DNA of 64,000 nucleotides from Sambucus nigra (GCA_949130495.1 OX422211.1:398965049-399029048); one strand, 5' to 3'. Positions 46,983-58,510 are shown, counted from the stretch's first letter. Notes: a model not told the origin generated them from the sequence alone. Made by a program: numbers and translations.

Positions 46983-48452
46983 GATGAGTTGCTTCAGTTT
47001 AAAAAGAATGATGTCTGGGAACTTGTCCCCCGACCTAGTGACATTAATGTGATAGGTACCCGGTGGATTTTTAAGAACAAAATGGATGAAAATGGTACCA
47101 TAATCCGAAATAAGGCTAGGTTGGTCGCTCAAGGCTACACACAGATAGAGGGTGTAGACTTTGGGGAGACATTTGCTCCTGTTGCGAGGCTTGAGTCCGT
47201 CCGTCTTCTGCTCGCCATCGCATGTCATCTGCGCTTCAAGGTGTATCAGATGGATGTCAAGAGTGCCTTTTTGAATGGCATTCTACAGGAGGAGGTTTAT
47301 GTGGAACAACCAAAAGGGTTTGAAGACCCTCAGCACCCTGAGCACGTTTACTATCTGAGGAAAGCCTTGTATGGTTTGAAGCAAGCACCCCGTGCTTGGT
47401 ACGAGAGGCTTACTTCTTATCTCTTAGCTCGTGGCTTCAAGAGAGGGGGAGTAGATATGACGTTATTTGTCAGGAGAGATGACGGTGCTATTTTGGTTGC
47501 CCAGGTCTATGTGAACGACATAGTCTTTGGATCCACATGCTCCCAGCATGCTCACCACTTTGAGGAGGAGATGAAAAGTGAGTTTGAGATGAGCATGGTT
47601 GGTGAGCTTACATTCTTCCTTGGTCTCCAGGTTCGTCAGCTAGAGGATGGGATATTCATCTCCCAATCCAAGTATGCTAGAGACCTAGTGAAGAAATTTG
47701 GTTTAGACTCCGCTAAGCATGCACGTACACCTATGAGTACCACTACCAAGCTTAGTAAGGACACTTCAGGCAAGGACGTAGAGCAAACCTTATATCGGAG
47801 TATGATAGGTAGTCTCCTCTACTTGACTGCCAGTCATCCCGACATCGCCTTTAGTGTTGGAGTCTGTGCGCGTTATCAGGCATCCCCAAAATAGTCACAT
47901 TTACTTGCTCTAAAACGTATTATTAAATACGTAAGTGGGACTCTCTCATACGGGATTTGGTATTCCTTTGATACCGATGACCGTCTGTCCACCTACTCGG
48001 ATGCCGATTGGGCAAGGGATGTAGATGGATGTATGAGCACTTCTGGTGGGTGTTTCTATTTTGGTTCTGCTCTTGTCTCCTGGCTGAGCAAGAAGCAAAA
48101 TTCCATCTCTTTGTCCACTGCGCAGGCTGAGTACATAGCCGCCGGGAGTTGTTGCACACAACTCTTGTGGATGAAGAAAATGCTGGAGGATTATGGGATA
48201 TCACAGGACACCATGACCATTTCCTGTGATAACACGAGCGCGATACACATATCCCGCAATCCAGTTCAGCATTCGCGCACAAAACACATCAGGATACGTG
48301 AGCACTTTATTCGTCAGTTAGTTGAAGAGAAAGTTGTATCCCTGAGTTTTGTTCCTACCGACCGTCAGTTAGCCGATATTTTCACGAAACCTTTAGATGC
48401 CCTTAGATTTGAGAGTCTTAGGAAATCTTTAGGGATTTGCACAGTTGACTGA
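46983..48452 (+). pseudogene. Reverse transcriptase and RNase H of element E
   Basis: Same frame again. [47 protein letters not shown] and [11 protein letters not shown]. The catalytic box reads [11 protein letters not shown], so the first catalytic aspartate of Y-V-D-D has become Asn (codon 47514-47516). This alone should abolish polymerisation. A TAG at 47892-47894 interrupts just after the CARYQASPK block; the frame then stays open through RNase H (DADWARD, STAQAEYIAAGSC, SCDNTSAI) to ADIFTKPLD and TGA at 48450-48452. Confidence 0.92.
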
Positions 48453-50015
48453 GGGGTTGGTCTATGTCTAGAATAGGATGCTTCTTCATGTTCATATCAT
48501 ATGCTTCCTATTGCTAGTCTATTTTATATGTACCATTACTTTGTTGTACAGCTTTGTTTTATTCTTTTTGCTTTTTATATTTCTTTTGAAAAAAAAATAC
48601 AAAAAGATTTTCCTTTAAGAAAAATTTTGAGAAAAGCACAAAAAGATTTTATTTTTCCAAATTTTTGAAAAAATCCAAAAAGATTTTTGTATTTTGCTTC
48701 TTTTATGGATGAGCATGTAAGATAGCCAAGTCACAACTTCATTCCATTTATCCATGTGACTGTTTGATAGAGATTTGAGAGGCTACATCATTTCATCCAT
48801 GTGCTTTACATTGATTGGAGTTTTTGAGATGTAATTAGTGATATCTTCCTACATGTTTGACTCCTATATCCTTTATTGCACACATGCACGGCTATATTTG
48901 ATTATTGCACTTGTCTATCTCATGTTGGCTTGCGTGTTTTCATCTCAATCCTGTCTATACAATGTACAATATGCGATAAAACATGACAAGATTGGAATGC
49001 ATGTAAAAACCGTTTTGGTGAGACTGTGTGTTTTTGTATAACGGGGAGGGGCTGCGAAAGGTAATCATCTATCCTTTGCGCAAAAGCCACCGTTAAAAAG
49101 GACCTAAAAAATGGAGGAATTTTAATATCCGAGGTCCAAAGAGGTTAAAAGAGCCCGAAAAAATTTAAAGGCAATAAAAAGCAATTCATGCCAAATATGG
49201 GCCACTTAGGTTTCACCATCAATTCTCCAAAGTTTGAGAATTTAGAATGCCTCTATTCAATACAATATCTGAGGGAGTTTGGTTGGAGAATCTAAACGGG
49301 TTTGCACTTCCTTGAAAGTCCTGAAAAAAGCATAAAATCATTTTGGACGTTATTGGTGTGAAAATCATTTTGAGCTTTGATTTGTTGATTTGATTGAGTC
49401 AATATCTTATACTGTCACTCTTTTACACCAAAGGAAGCATTTGAGTTCATTCGCTAGGAATATCCAATATTCATCGTGCACATATGTCATGTTTGTATGC
49501 ATTGATTTTCCTATCGAATTTGATCACACCACTTCATTTACGCTATCATTGACTTGGTTGCTTTCTGTTTATTCATGGTGTGTTTTTATCCTAGTGACAC
49601 CCCGCACTTTCTTATTTGATTTATTTATCTAATTTGTCCATTTGGGGACATCATAAAAAGGGGGAGAAAGAATTATCATATTATGGGGGAGTTTGAATTC
49701 TGGGGGAGTTTTTGAGATGTTGCTTATATTTTTATCATATATTGATATCCATGTTATCTCATTTCAAACTCGATATGTCGCGTGGTATTTGCTTTGTCTC
49801 ATGTGTGTAGGTATGAAGATTGCAGATCTATATGTTGCACACCCTGATGAGAAAAGTTTTGAGATTCCTGAAGAATTAAAGAACAAACGATGAAGACTAT
49901 TCATTTGTACCTTTTCCAGTTTTGGGTTCATGGGAGGGTAGATTTGTATAGGTAATTTCATATTTGATAATTCGGATTTTTTATGTATGTACCGGCATAG
50001 ACATAGGGGGAGATT
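48453..50015 (+). other. Non-coding 3' region of E with repeated motifs and purine tracts
   Basis: There is no ORF above 95 codons and none with a recognisable domain, so I see no envelope-like gene. Three copies of CAAAAAGATTTT occur at 48600-48611, 48639-48650 and 48676-48687. GGGGGAG tracts occur at about 49662, 49685, 49704 and 50006; the last directly precedes the 3' LTR and is the polypurine tract. Several purine tracts upstream of the LTR are a known Sirevirus trait. Confidence 0.75.
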
Positions 50016-51003
50016 TGTAAGGATATTTTTCACATGTCCGAAATGTTTCATTTATTTATGTCGTACGCCGCTACATTTGGCACGTCTCCTCACGATCTCA
50101 CATGACAGCCTCTATCCGAATTTCGGGAATCAAGCATGCATTATCTCCACTAATATGTCCCACATCTGCCTCAATGACTTCACGTTCCAAGATTTTAAGG
50201 ACTTAATGCAAGTGGTACGCAAGGGAAGTCAAAACAGTGAAAAAAAGGCACAATAGGAGAGTTCAAGGGCATTTTCGTAATTTCACATCCATAGTTCGGA
50301 GGTCTGGTCAACTAGAAAGTTGAAGAGCTCGCCGCAACGAAGATACTGGAAAAAACGGTACCTCAATCCGAGCTACGGTGAAGGAGTTATGATCTTTTGA
50401 AGATAGAGAAAATTCCTTAAAGAATGCTGTTTTTTTTGTACGCTGGATAGAATTTTAGAGTTTTAAGAACGTGGGACTCTTCATATTTTTTCCTATAAAT
50501 ACCAACTTCGGGGGAGTTGTTTTGCAAGACTTTAGGAGACGAATTTGAGAGTTCAAATACATCTAGTCTTCATATTTTTGAGTCCCAAGACTCATGTTTT
50601 GATTCACACATCATTGCCAAACCTTTGTGAATCCTTTTGCAACCCAAGAACACAACTTTGGTTTGTTCAACCCTTGTGGAGGAGACCGTTCTTCTTCTTC
50701 ATTGCAGCCCTACTGGAAAGGGATAATTCCAGCCGCGACTACAGAATCCGATACCCGAGGGTAATTCTTAGTCAACTTGTATTTTCATTGTAATCCGATT
50801 GTAAGCCGTTTTCTTACAAATTATAGTGAAAATAAATGGTTTTGCCCCTGAGGGGGATTTTTCCTTAATTGCATGTGTTTGAATGTTCTTGCATAGATTA
50901 TCTATTTATTCAATCACATACTGCTGCATGTTTAGGGTTTGTTTGTGTTAAAAGGGTTTTATATATGGTTTGATCATTTGAACGCGAGCACACACGTTTC
51001 TCA
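50016..51003 (+). repeat. 3' LTR of element E (988 bp)
   Basis: Starts TGTAAGGATATTTTTCACATG and ends GTTTCTCA. About 19 substitutions and no indels against 42255-43242 by eye. Confidence 0.95.
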
Positions 51004-51008
51004 TGGAC
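51004..51008. repeat. Right target-site duplication of E (TGGAC)
   Basis: Exact copy of 42250-42254 after TCTCA. Confidence 0.92.
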
Positions 51009-52812
51009 CGTTGAAGGCATGACCTCAAATTCCTTGAGGGCTACTCGTCCCATGATGAGGTTGTAAGCTGAGAAGACATTTTCATCCATCACAAAGAAGT
51101 TAATTATTCTGGTCAACCTCTTACGTCATTTGTCTCCCATTCTCACATCCATTTCATACATTCCCAATGGATGGACCTTCTCCCCACTGAAGCCAATCAA
51201 GGGGTGATGGTAAGGGACAAGCCTTGCTCGGTTGAGACTCAAACTCTTGAAATAGGGCCAAAACATAACGTCTGCAGAGCTGCCCCCATCTATAAGGATC
51301 CTCTGAGCTTCGCATCCATACACCCTTGTGGTGATGACTAAAGGGTCATCGTAGGGAGCTAAGTTACCTTTAAAATCAGGTAGTGGGAAGCCGACTACGA
51401 GGGTGTCCATATCTACCTTCTTTCTCTTCTCACGTTTAACTTCTATAGATGCCAAGTTCATAACCTTGGCTTTAGTCACTTCTTTAACCTCTGCCACATG
51501 ATCCTTGCGATCCCCTACCTCTAAGCCAACCCATGCTAGTCCTCTACAGATAGTGTTTACACCGAAAGACATCATATCGACTCTCTTCACTAGGACATTG
51601 TTGTCTTTTGGTGGGAGGTCAGGATCATCGTCATCATCATCTGAGTTATCATCTCTTCTGGTAGGGGCATCTTCCCGGTATTTATCATTTCTTTTCTTTT
51701 TGGGGTCGTCTCTTCCCCCCTTAGAAGCTCTACCATCAACATACTTTCTGACCTTTCCAGACTTTAACATTTTCTCAATCTCATCCTTCAGGGCGAAACA
51801 CTTGTCAGTTAGATGGTCGTGATCCTGATGGAACACGCACCATAAATTCTTGTTTCTCTTAAGTGCAGGAGCCTTCAGCTTCTCCAGCCATCTCATGGAC
51901 CTATCATTCTTTATTTCATTATGGATGTGTTCGCAACTCACCGTTAAAGGATTATAGTTTGCAAACTTCTTATCTAAAACGCTCTTCTTTCCATCTTTTT
52001 TCTTCTGAAATTTCCCACTGTTACTTCCATTATCATCTTTAAACTTCGCATCCATTGCTTGTTCTGCGTCCATGACCTTTTCAGATGTTGCTAACAGTTC
52101 GTCCATTCACTTAGGAGGGTCTTCAGTAAGCTTCCAGAGTAGCTTTCCCTTCTGATGTCCTCTAATAAGGGTTGTCAGGGCTATACTCTCTTCATAATCT
52201 TCTACCTCCATTTTTTCCTTATTGAACCTCGCGATATAGTCTCTGAGGCTTTCATTCTTCGCCTGCTTTACATAAAGCAAGCGTGTTGCCTTCTTCTGAG
52301 GTCTTACCCCAAAACAGAAGTTATGAATAAACCGCTCGGCCAAACCTTTAAAACTCTTAATTAAATTTTTAGGAAGAGAAGTGAACCAGATATGTGCAGG
52401 CCCGGTCAGTTTGCTTGAGAAAGCTCAGTACCTCATCTCATCAGAGATTGAATAAATGTCTGCTACAGATTGATACATTTCGATATAATGGACTGGGTTG
52501 GTACTTCCATCGTACTTGGGAGACACCATTGGAGGTTTAAATTTGGCAGGGGTTGGGAAGTTAACAATACTTTCCATAAATGGTGAGCCCTCTGAGTACC
52601 CCCTTTGTAATGGGTCTCGGCTTTCTATGAGGTCCCCTATCTTCTCTTCCAGCCATTGAATGGAATCGTTCCATAGTTTAGCAACGTCGACCTGGCCGAG
52701 GTTGTCCCGAGCCATCTCCAAGGGGTGATCTGAGGGTTCCCCAGCTGCTGTACGATGTCGACTATTGACATCCCCCTAAAGCACAGTCTCGGTCATGTGG
52801 GGGTTGGCCATT
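51009..52812 (-). pseudogene. Gag and protease of element D (in-frame stops)
   Basis: One minus-strand frame with several stops. The N-terminal part (52812-52425) leads into the gag core FKPPMVSPKYDGSTNPVHYIEMYQ. It continues after a TGA as a LTGPAHIWF block and RFIHNFCFG (52343-52107). After another TGA comes a zinc-binding CVFHQDHDHLTDKC, then a Lys/Asp-rich basic-acidic linker. The aspartic protease has ILIDGGSSADVMFW, the D-G-G-S-S form typical of Tat elements. The protease tail with AYNLIMGR is cut by the E insertion at 51008. At least four stops (near 52780, 52425, 52107 and 51126) show decay by point mutation without shifts. Confidence 0.87.
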
Positions 52813-53571
52813 TTAAGGACGACAGTCACCTTCTCTTCTAGATCCAGTAAGACTTCTTGATCTGGACAACCTTTCTCTTAGATCAATATATGGGTCGAGC
52901 CTTTCTAAGGCCGACCCTCTACTCAAGCAATCAAAAGATGATCCTCTTTGGCGTGCATCACAATCTCGTCTTTCACTGCTGGATAGGACGTACAGTGTTG
53001 TTTGAGACCTTATACAGCTCCCAACAGTCTGCCGCAACATCCTCTGCCAAAATGTCATCATACCTATCCTTAGGGCAAGGGTTTCCTTGCCTCCCCAAAC
53101 GTAAATGGGTAGGGTCAGCAACATCCGTCCTCCACTGAGGAGTAGGTTGGTCCTTTCAATGTGCCTGGGGTGGTCCCTGGCCTCATGAGGTGGCTAAGAA
53201 GATTCCAGAGTAGTCATCTCTGGCGAGACCCTAGGTGGTCTCATTATTCTGTTCTGGCTTAGCTGGGCGAATTACTGTTGCATCGCTTATTGAGTTGCAG
53301 CTAAGGACTTCAAGGTTGCTTCCACCTCCTCCATCTCAGACTAGGGTGGTGCCTGGCTGGAACTGGATCCTCCAACACCAGACGATGGAGGTGGTAACTC
53401 TCGTGCTATGGAAAAAGACTAGGGACCTTGTAAATAAAAACACTAGAAAAGCTTGATACCTTTAAGGATCTCTTTCAATAGTGAAACATTTCCACGCGAA
53501 GGAGGAGGTCTGGTTTACCACCAGAGTCTCCGGTGAGGTCAAGCAACAGAGGAGGAAGAGATGAATCGTCT
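52813..53571 (-). other. Leader of element D between PBS and gag
   Basis: About 760 bp without a convincing gene. An open minus frame at 53124-52813 contains LDPYIDLRERLSRSR, reminiscent of the basic N-terminal region of Tat gag. It may be a frameshifted gag start rather than true leader. Confidence 0.5.
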
Positions 53572-53591
53572 CGTTCCCATAGACAACGCCA
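53572..53591 (-). other. Primer binding site of element D
   Basis: The minus strand reads TGGCGTTGTCTATGGGAACG, the TGGCG..GGGAAC type seen in Tat and related elements. The tRNA cannot be named with certainty. It lies 6 or 9 bases inside the LTR end. Confidence 0.8.
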
Positions 53592-53597
53592 AAATAA

Positions 53598-54439
53598 TGA
53601 TGTTGTAAATAGCACCACCAGATGAGGTGTTGATAAACTCAAGTTAGTAATAACAATGACAGCACAAGAGTATATATATATCTAGTAGAAGGTGGTGAGG
53701 AGAAGAGGAGGAACACTAGTATATAAGTGATTCAGCTAATCTATCCTACATCCACTGTGAGTGTGTGAGTAATTTCACTATAATGGTGGCACTAATGGCC
53801 TGTGATACAATCTCTCACTTTCTCTCTCTACTGTGTATACTAGCACATTTTTGGCTAGGGATTATCCGTCTCTCTCCAAGGTAGGAGAAGGCTTGTATTA
53901 TAGTGCTTGGGTGGTGTAATGTACCCCCCAAGTAAGCCATGAGCATGTATGAGTTGAATTCATTAATCATAAGTGGACACCTGGTTGTGCCATATATAAA
54001 GAATAATGACAAAATATTCCCCCACATGAGGGGAGCGATTCGGTTATAACTGAATTGCCATGTGCTCCAAGTCTTCCATGTGCTTGCGTATGCTCGGAAT
54101 TGTAATGTCATTTATTGTAACCTCGTCCTGGATGAGTACGAGGTTGGAGGAGTCCTATAGTTTCTTTTGTCTTGTCAATCATCGATATGGCCTCGGCCCG
54201 GGAGACTAGCTGAGATTATGTATGAGGAAGGATGTAACGCCGACTGAGGCAGAGTATGATGTTGGCAATAGATTGAGCCCATGAGATGCTGTTGACCTCG
54301 GTTGATGGCTATCTGAGGTTGATAAATGAGTGGCCGACCTTATAGAAGATGACCTTTCTGATGGCTGTTATAAGCTTCCTGTCAACTCGGTTGTGAAACA
54401 GGCCGAGGTACGTGACCCTGGTTACAAGGGTACACTTTG

Positions 54440-54448
<9 letters not shown>
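53598..54448 (-). repeat. 5' LTR of element D (about 850 bp)
   Basis: Aligns with 23731-24525 and has about 58 bp more at its 3' end (53598-53655). The outer end runs into an AT microsatellite: where the 3' LTR reads GGGCATATCA this copy reads GGGCATATATAT. Its TATA box is damaged, TATAATA instead of TATAAATA (53894-53901). The AGCC/GGCT motif cluster lies at 54189-54404. Confidence 0.82.

Positions 54449-54511
<63 letters not shown>
54443..54511. repeat. (AT)n microsatellite at the outer edge of D
   Basis: About 34 AT units. They hide the exact outer border of element D and any target duplication. Confidence 0.95.
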
Positions 54512-54514
<3 letters not shown>

Positions 54515-55061
54515 AGTTAACTATATTTGTGTGTTTATTATACTACAAGGTGTGATCATTTTATAATAATAAATGTGTTTGTACTTTTTGCTTAAATAAA
54601 AGAAATAGTGCTACTCAACTAAATTGATGATTTGATTATTTTATTTTGCAAGAAGAAGAAAAAGATCTAATGATAAAAAAATACTTTATCCTATATCTCA
54701 TTTCATCATCATTAAGAATGAGGTTAGTTGAGATTATATCCAAACTACAAAATATGCATCATTAGATAGCTTTCAACATTCAGTTGTAGTATTATGCGTG
54801 GGGTTATTTTGACTGCAATTATGCCAAAATTGGTTTTAGCACAATCCCCATCAAAAAAGTAGTATATCATAAAAGGTGGGATACTATTTACTTGATATAA
54901 GTGAATTCAATATCAATTAGTGTTCAATACAAATTTAACTCTAAGTTTTATGTAATTGTCAACTTACAGAAAATTTTGCGCATTAAAAATATTTGGATAC
55001 ATGCTTCTATAATATTTGAATAACATATTTATTTTAGTATTTCTATACGAGATTTGTAAAA

Positions 55062-55092
55062 CCCTAGTGCATCGCACGGGGTTAAAATCTAG
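55062..55092 (+). mobile_element. Helitron 3' terminus (H3)
   Basis: Hairpin built from GTGC-ATC-GCAC with flanking CCC/GGG arms (55062-55081), an AT-rich spacer and CTAG at 55089-55092, followed by T. The hairpin core GTGCATCGC is shared with H1. The body would extend left toward the AT repeat at 54443-54511; no 5' TC end could be fixed. Confidence 0.75.
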
Positions 55093-55827
55093 TACTAATG
55101 AATTTTTGAATTTGTTTAAAAAAATGTAATTAAACACACTCTTATTGATATGAAAAATAACTCTTTGGTACATGAAAGACCGATATACTCTTTTTAGCAA
55201 AAATGTAAGAGATACAAGAAAACTGATGATCTAAATTAACAAAGTCAATTGAAGTTCGGAAAAAAATAGATAGTGGACACAATGTTAGAAAATGGGTATT
55301 GGACAATAAATTTTGATCAACTTTGAGCTCAAATTTAGATGCGACCCAGGCCACGATTATTTTGGGACCATATAAGAAAGTGTTCTACTTTGTAAAGAGA
55401 TTAACGTAGTGTATTCCTGTGTCCAATTCTACGAAGTTATGAATGATAAATATGTCCCCAAAGTGACTCATATAGCAATCAAAGTTAATGAATTGAGAAT
55501 GTGTAACTCTTTCCCTACATTGGATGAGTTGTGGGAATATAAAGAGTTAATTTACAAAAAATTAGCATTAAGGTTTGGTGCCTTAGATGTATCCCAACTC
55601 TTTGAAGGGGAGATGACCTAAGCCATTCTTAGGTTAACTTTCGGCCAAAGGTCCACACACGAATCGAAGGCTTAGGCTTATAAAAATTCCTTAAATTTTT
55701 TGTCCGAATTTAATTAATTTTCTGGACTATAATTAATTAATTAATTGTTGACAATTTTTTGCCAACAGTCAAACAGTTAAAACGAATTTAACTGCTTGGC
55801 AGTTTTTTTTCATCAGTCACTCATTTG

Positions 55828-55859
<32 letters not shown>

Positions 55860-56339
55860 TCCATCTAATTTTTTGACTAATGAAAAATTCCAAAAATATC
55901 TTTCCTCCATATCTGCATACATTACATAGATATTATTACTACTGTGAGTAAAAAACATAGAAGTGTGTTTTCCAGAATCAGTTCATTGTTGTGCTTCCTG
56001 TATTGATTTGAAAAATCCGTTCTATCTTGAGAGACATTAATTTAGACTCTAAAGCACTGTGGAGGAGAATTAAAATTGTCTTAAGAAAACTTTGGTATTA
56101 CAGAGGGCTCGAATTTCTTTTCTGTTTATATTATATGCCTTTCTCTCTCTCTGTATCTGAAAAATATAGTTGAGATCTCAAAATCAAAGTGAATTAATAA
56201 TGAAGGGGAGTTAAAGTCATCATTTGGCAGGTTTTGGCATCCAGTTTTGGTTCAAGTATAACTGTTTAGTTGGATAATGATATCTGGTAGGTCTTATTTA
56301 CTACCTGCCAAGGTAGATCCTTGACCATTTTCTTCGATC
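55093..56339. other. Gene-poor stretch, possible LTR fragment near its end
   Basis: A 70-codon frame at 55409-55621 has no recognisable domain. There is an (AT)n repeat at 55831-55857. The part 55990-56110, with a GAGAGACATTAATTTAGACTC stretch and GTCTTAAGAAAACTTTGG, resembles a copia LTR in style, but no ends were found. Confidence 0.4.
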
Positions 56340-57292
56340 AGTGTCAGGGTGGCTATGGAGTCGAACGTTGACTTCTTTATCACAGATGGTTCACGTGGGT
56401 ATAGAATCATGTTTTTTCAAAGAGCATTGGTGGGTAAAGTGGGAAATCTGGATAGTCTTCCACTAACTTTAGAAAAGAATGAAACTGTGGGTCATGGAAC
56501 ATTGGAAGACAGTTGGTGGAGTAGTGGTCCGTTACTTGCATGCCGAACTTTTGCTTCATTTTTTCTTCAGCTAGTGAAGTAGAGAGGGTTCTTAAGATTA
56601 AAAAATGGTGTGTCTCTAGTGATCTGCTTATTTTGGATAAATGTCATCCTTTGGGTCGCGTCTCGAAAATTGTACGTAGATCTTCAACACGTTGGATCTG
56701 AGTTCTAGGTATCCACTTCATCTGTGGGGTGTAGAGGTTTTCCAAGCTATTGGCAACAGATGCGGGGGTTATGTTAAAATCAATAACGAGACTCGGGGTG
56801 GTGAAGAGCTTAGGTGGGCTCATATATGTGTTAGAGTTAATATTGCCCTTCCAAAATTAGTGACTATCAAGGTTGCAGGATGGCTATTTGAGATGCCTAT
56901 CTGGCTGAAGTTGACGAGTATGTTCTTTCCATGAAGGTAGGGAGGCTTTAGATGAATTAGAAAGATCAAAGTGGAAGGAGGTCAAGATGCCGTGGAGGAA
57001 GACAACTCTCCAACTCTTGGATCCCAAACCGACAGCTATACATACAAATGGGCGTGGTACGGCAGAACAGGGGATTAACGATTATGGAGAAAATGCATTT
57101 AAGTACGGAGGAAAGTACAGAGCGTCGATCGCAACGAATTTTCTGGAGAATAGCATCGGCGAGGTGAAGTCTTTCCAAGCAGTAGGTGCATTATCCTTGT
57201 CAGTAGGTGGAGTGGTTGATTGAGGTAGTGTGTCGATGTTAGAGTTGGAGGGGGTCAACTTTATGGGGAGGTTAACATTGAATGTGGGACAT
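56340..57292 (+). pseudogene. LINE ORF1 fragment (DUF4283-type)
   Basis: The conserved block is at 56692-56934: PLHLWGVEVFQAIGNRCGGYVKI, then T-x-G-G-E-E-L-R-W-A-H-I-V-type residues and an F-E-M-P-I-W block. This is the C-terminal part of the DUF4283 RNA-binding domain in ORF1 of plant LINEs. Just upstream (about 56690) the matching TRWI..VLGI block is in another frame and is preceded by an in-frame TGA, so there is at least one frameshift. An upstream segment (56349-56582) may be the beginning of the same domain. The right side is cut by the LTR of element C near 57293-57300, so C inserted into this LINE remnant. Confidence 0.6.
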
Positions 57293-58237
57293 TGACGCGA
57301 CTCAGAAAGTGTCTCTAGTGTGCGTTCTCTTATAGGCTCAAGTGCAAGCCTGTCATGTTAGTAATAAACCCGGTAAGTCGGGATCGTATCCACAGGGAAA
57401 TATGACAACGGAGTTGTGACGACGTTGGATAGATAAGGAAATCATAACTATGACTCTCAAGGAAAGGAAAAGATGATTTATTTGAGAATTGGTTACAACT
57501 AAATGCAAATTTGAAATTATGGAAGAAATGGAACTATTATAGATTACCTAAAATGCTGATAAAGAATGATTTAAAACTTTAAACTATATGATGAGAAAAA
57601 CAAGACGGGAATACAATCCCCCAACCCTAGTGTATTGATGTTATAAAAATAATCGTAAATTTAAATGATTAATTAGACCCGGAATTTAGTACTCCCAAGC
57701 ATTACGTATGTGAGGTTCAAGCCCGCATCATACTTAATCCGAGGACAAGTAAATCAGTATTTCAATAGTTACACTCGAATTGTATTCTACATCATCCTGA
57801 TTACTCGGAAGCAAACGAGATCTAAAGATTTACAATTGTCATGTTCCTACGCAATACGGTCGTAATAAATCACTAAATTCAGAGGATTAATTTTATGCAC
57901 ATGCAACTATCACATCAGGTTGGGTTCATGTATCCCGACCTTGAAAAGTCTACCCTACCATGATGAAAGTAATGAAAACTATTTTGGAATTGCAGAAAAC
58001 CATGATTAAACTAAGGAAGAATTGTAGAACGATGTAGAAAAGAAATTAAACGGAGGCAATTACTCACTAATCTTACCAAAGCACTAAAGGCAACAATTGA
58101 AATTACTTGTAACTACAGAATTCTAAATAATCTTCACTATTGGAATTAAAATTGGAATCTACCTTCAAAACTAGGGTTTTACATAAAGAATGAAAAATCA
58201 TATTAATTCTCTATGCTAAGAATTATAATAACTCGGG

Positions 58238-58245
58238 TTTTTATA
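58238..58245 (-). promoter_or_regulatory. TATA box of the C LTR
   Basis: TATAAAAA on the minus strand in GGTATAAAAACCC context, about 75 bp downstream of palindrome cluster C1. Confidence 0.65.
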
Positions 58246-58316
58246 CCTTACAAAACTTGAGGAGTTTTAGCTACATTAGGACTCTCCATTAGAGAAGGAT
58301 AACAAAATTAAAACTC

Positions 58317-58510
58317 GACATCCGGATCGGTCCGGGACTCCTGGGGATCGGTCTGCTTGGAATCCGGATCGGTTATTTTATTTGTAGGGTGAATAGGTCC
58401 GATGCAAATCGGTTCTTTTATTTTTCTTCCACCTTCGGTTTGCCCTCGGTTCGGGGTTCTCTGGAACGTGGCACTACGGACTGATCCAGTCTTCATGCGG
58501 ATCGGTCTGC
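58317..58510. repeat. Palindrome cluster C1 (GGATCGGTCCG motif)
   Basis: Copies: CCGGATCGGTCCGGG at 58321, GGGATCGGTCTG at 58343, CCGGATCGGTTA at 58363, GGTCCGATG at 58396, CAAATCGGTTC at 58405, ACGGACTGATCCAG at 58477 and GCGGATCGGTCTG at 58498. Spacing is irregular. The same motif recurs at 62085-62205. Confidence 0.85.

Larger units (their letters stand above)
42255..51003 (+). mobile_element. Element E: SIRE-like Ty1/copia retrotransposon, full length, nested in D
   Basis: Complete 8749-bp insertion: two 988-bp LTRs, Met-tRNA PBS, one gag-pol frame (43359-48452), a 1.5 kb non-coding 3' region with several G5AG purine tracts, and TGGAC on both sides. It splits the D polyprotein between protease and RT, and the D reading continues across the target site. 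Long gag with coiled coil, two zinc knuckles and multiple purine tracts point to the SIRE lineage. LTRs differ at about 19 positions by eye, making it the youngest element here. Confidence 0.95.
23731..54448 (-). mobile_element. Element D: Tat-like Ty3/gypsy retrotransposon hosting two nested copia elements
   Basis: Reading right to left: 5' LTR (54448-53598), PBS, gag-protease, [copia E inserted], RT, tandem RNase H domains, integrase, [copia F inserted], 63-bp tandem array, antisense aORF, polypurine tract, 3' LTR (24525-23731). Removing E and F leaves about 12 kb. The second RNase H, the D-G-G-S-S-A-D protease, the PBS type and the antisense Transposase_28-like ORF between integrase and 3' LTR mark the Tat lineage. 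The two LTRs differ by about 10% where compared, so it is much older than its guests. Confidence 0.85.

Noticed and set aside
54330..54512. 60-codon ORF ending in Ile-Tyr repeats
   Set aside because: Runs from the D LTR into an AT microsatellite.
55409..55621. 70-codon ORF as a small gene
   Set aside because: No recognisable motif, no promoter or neighbours to support it; left as unassigned.
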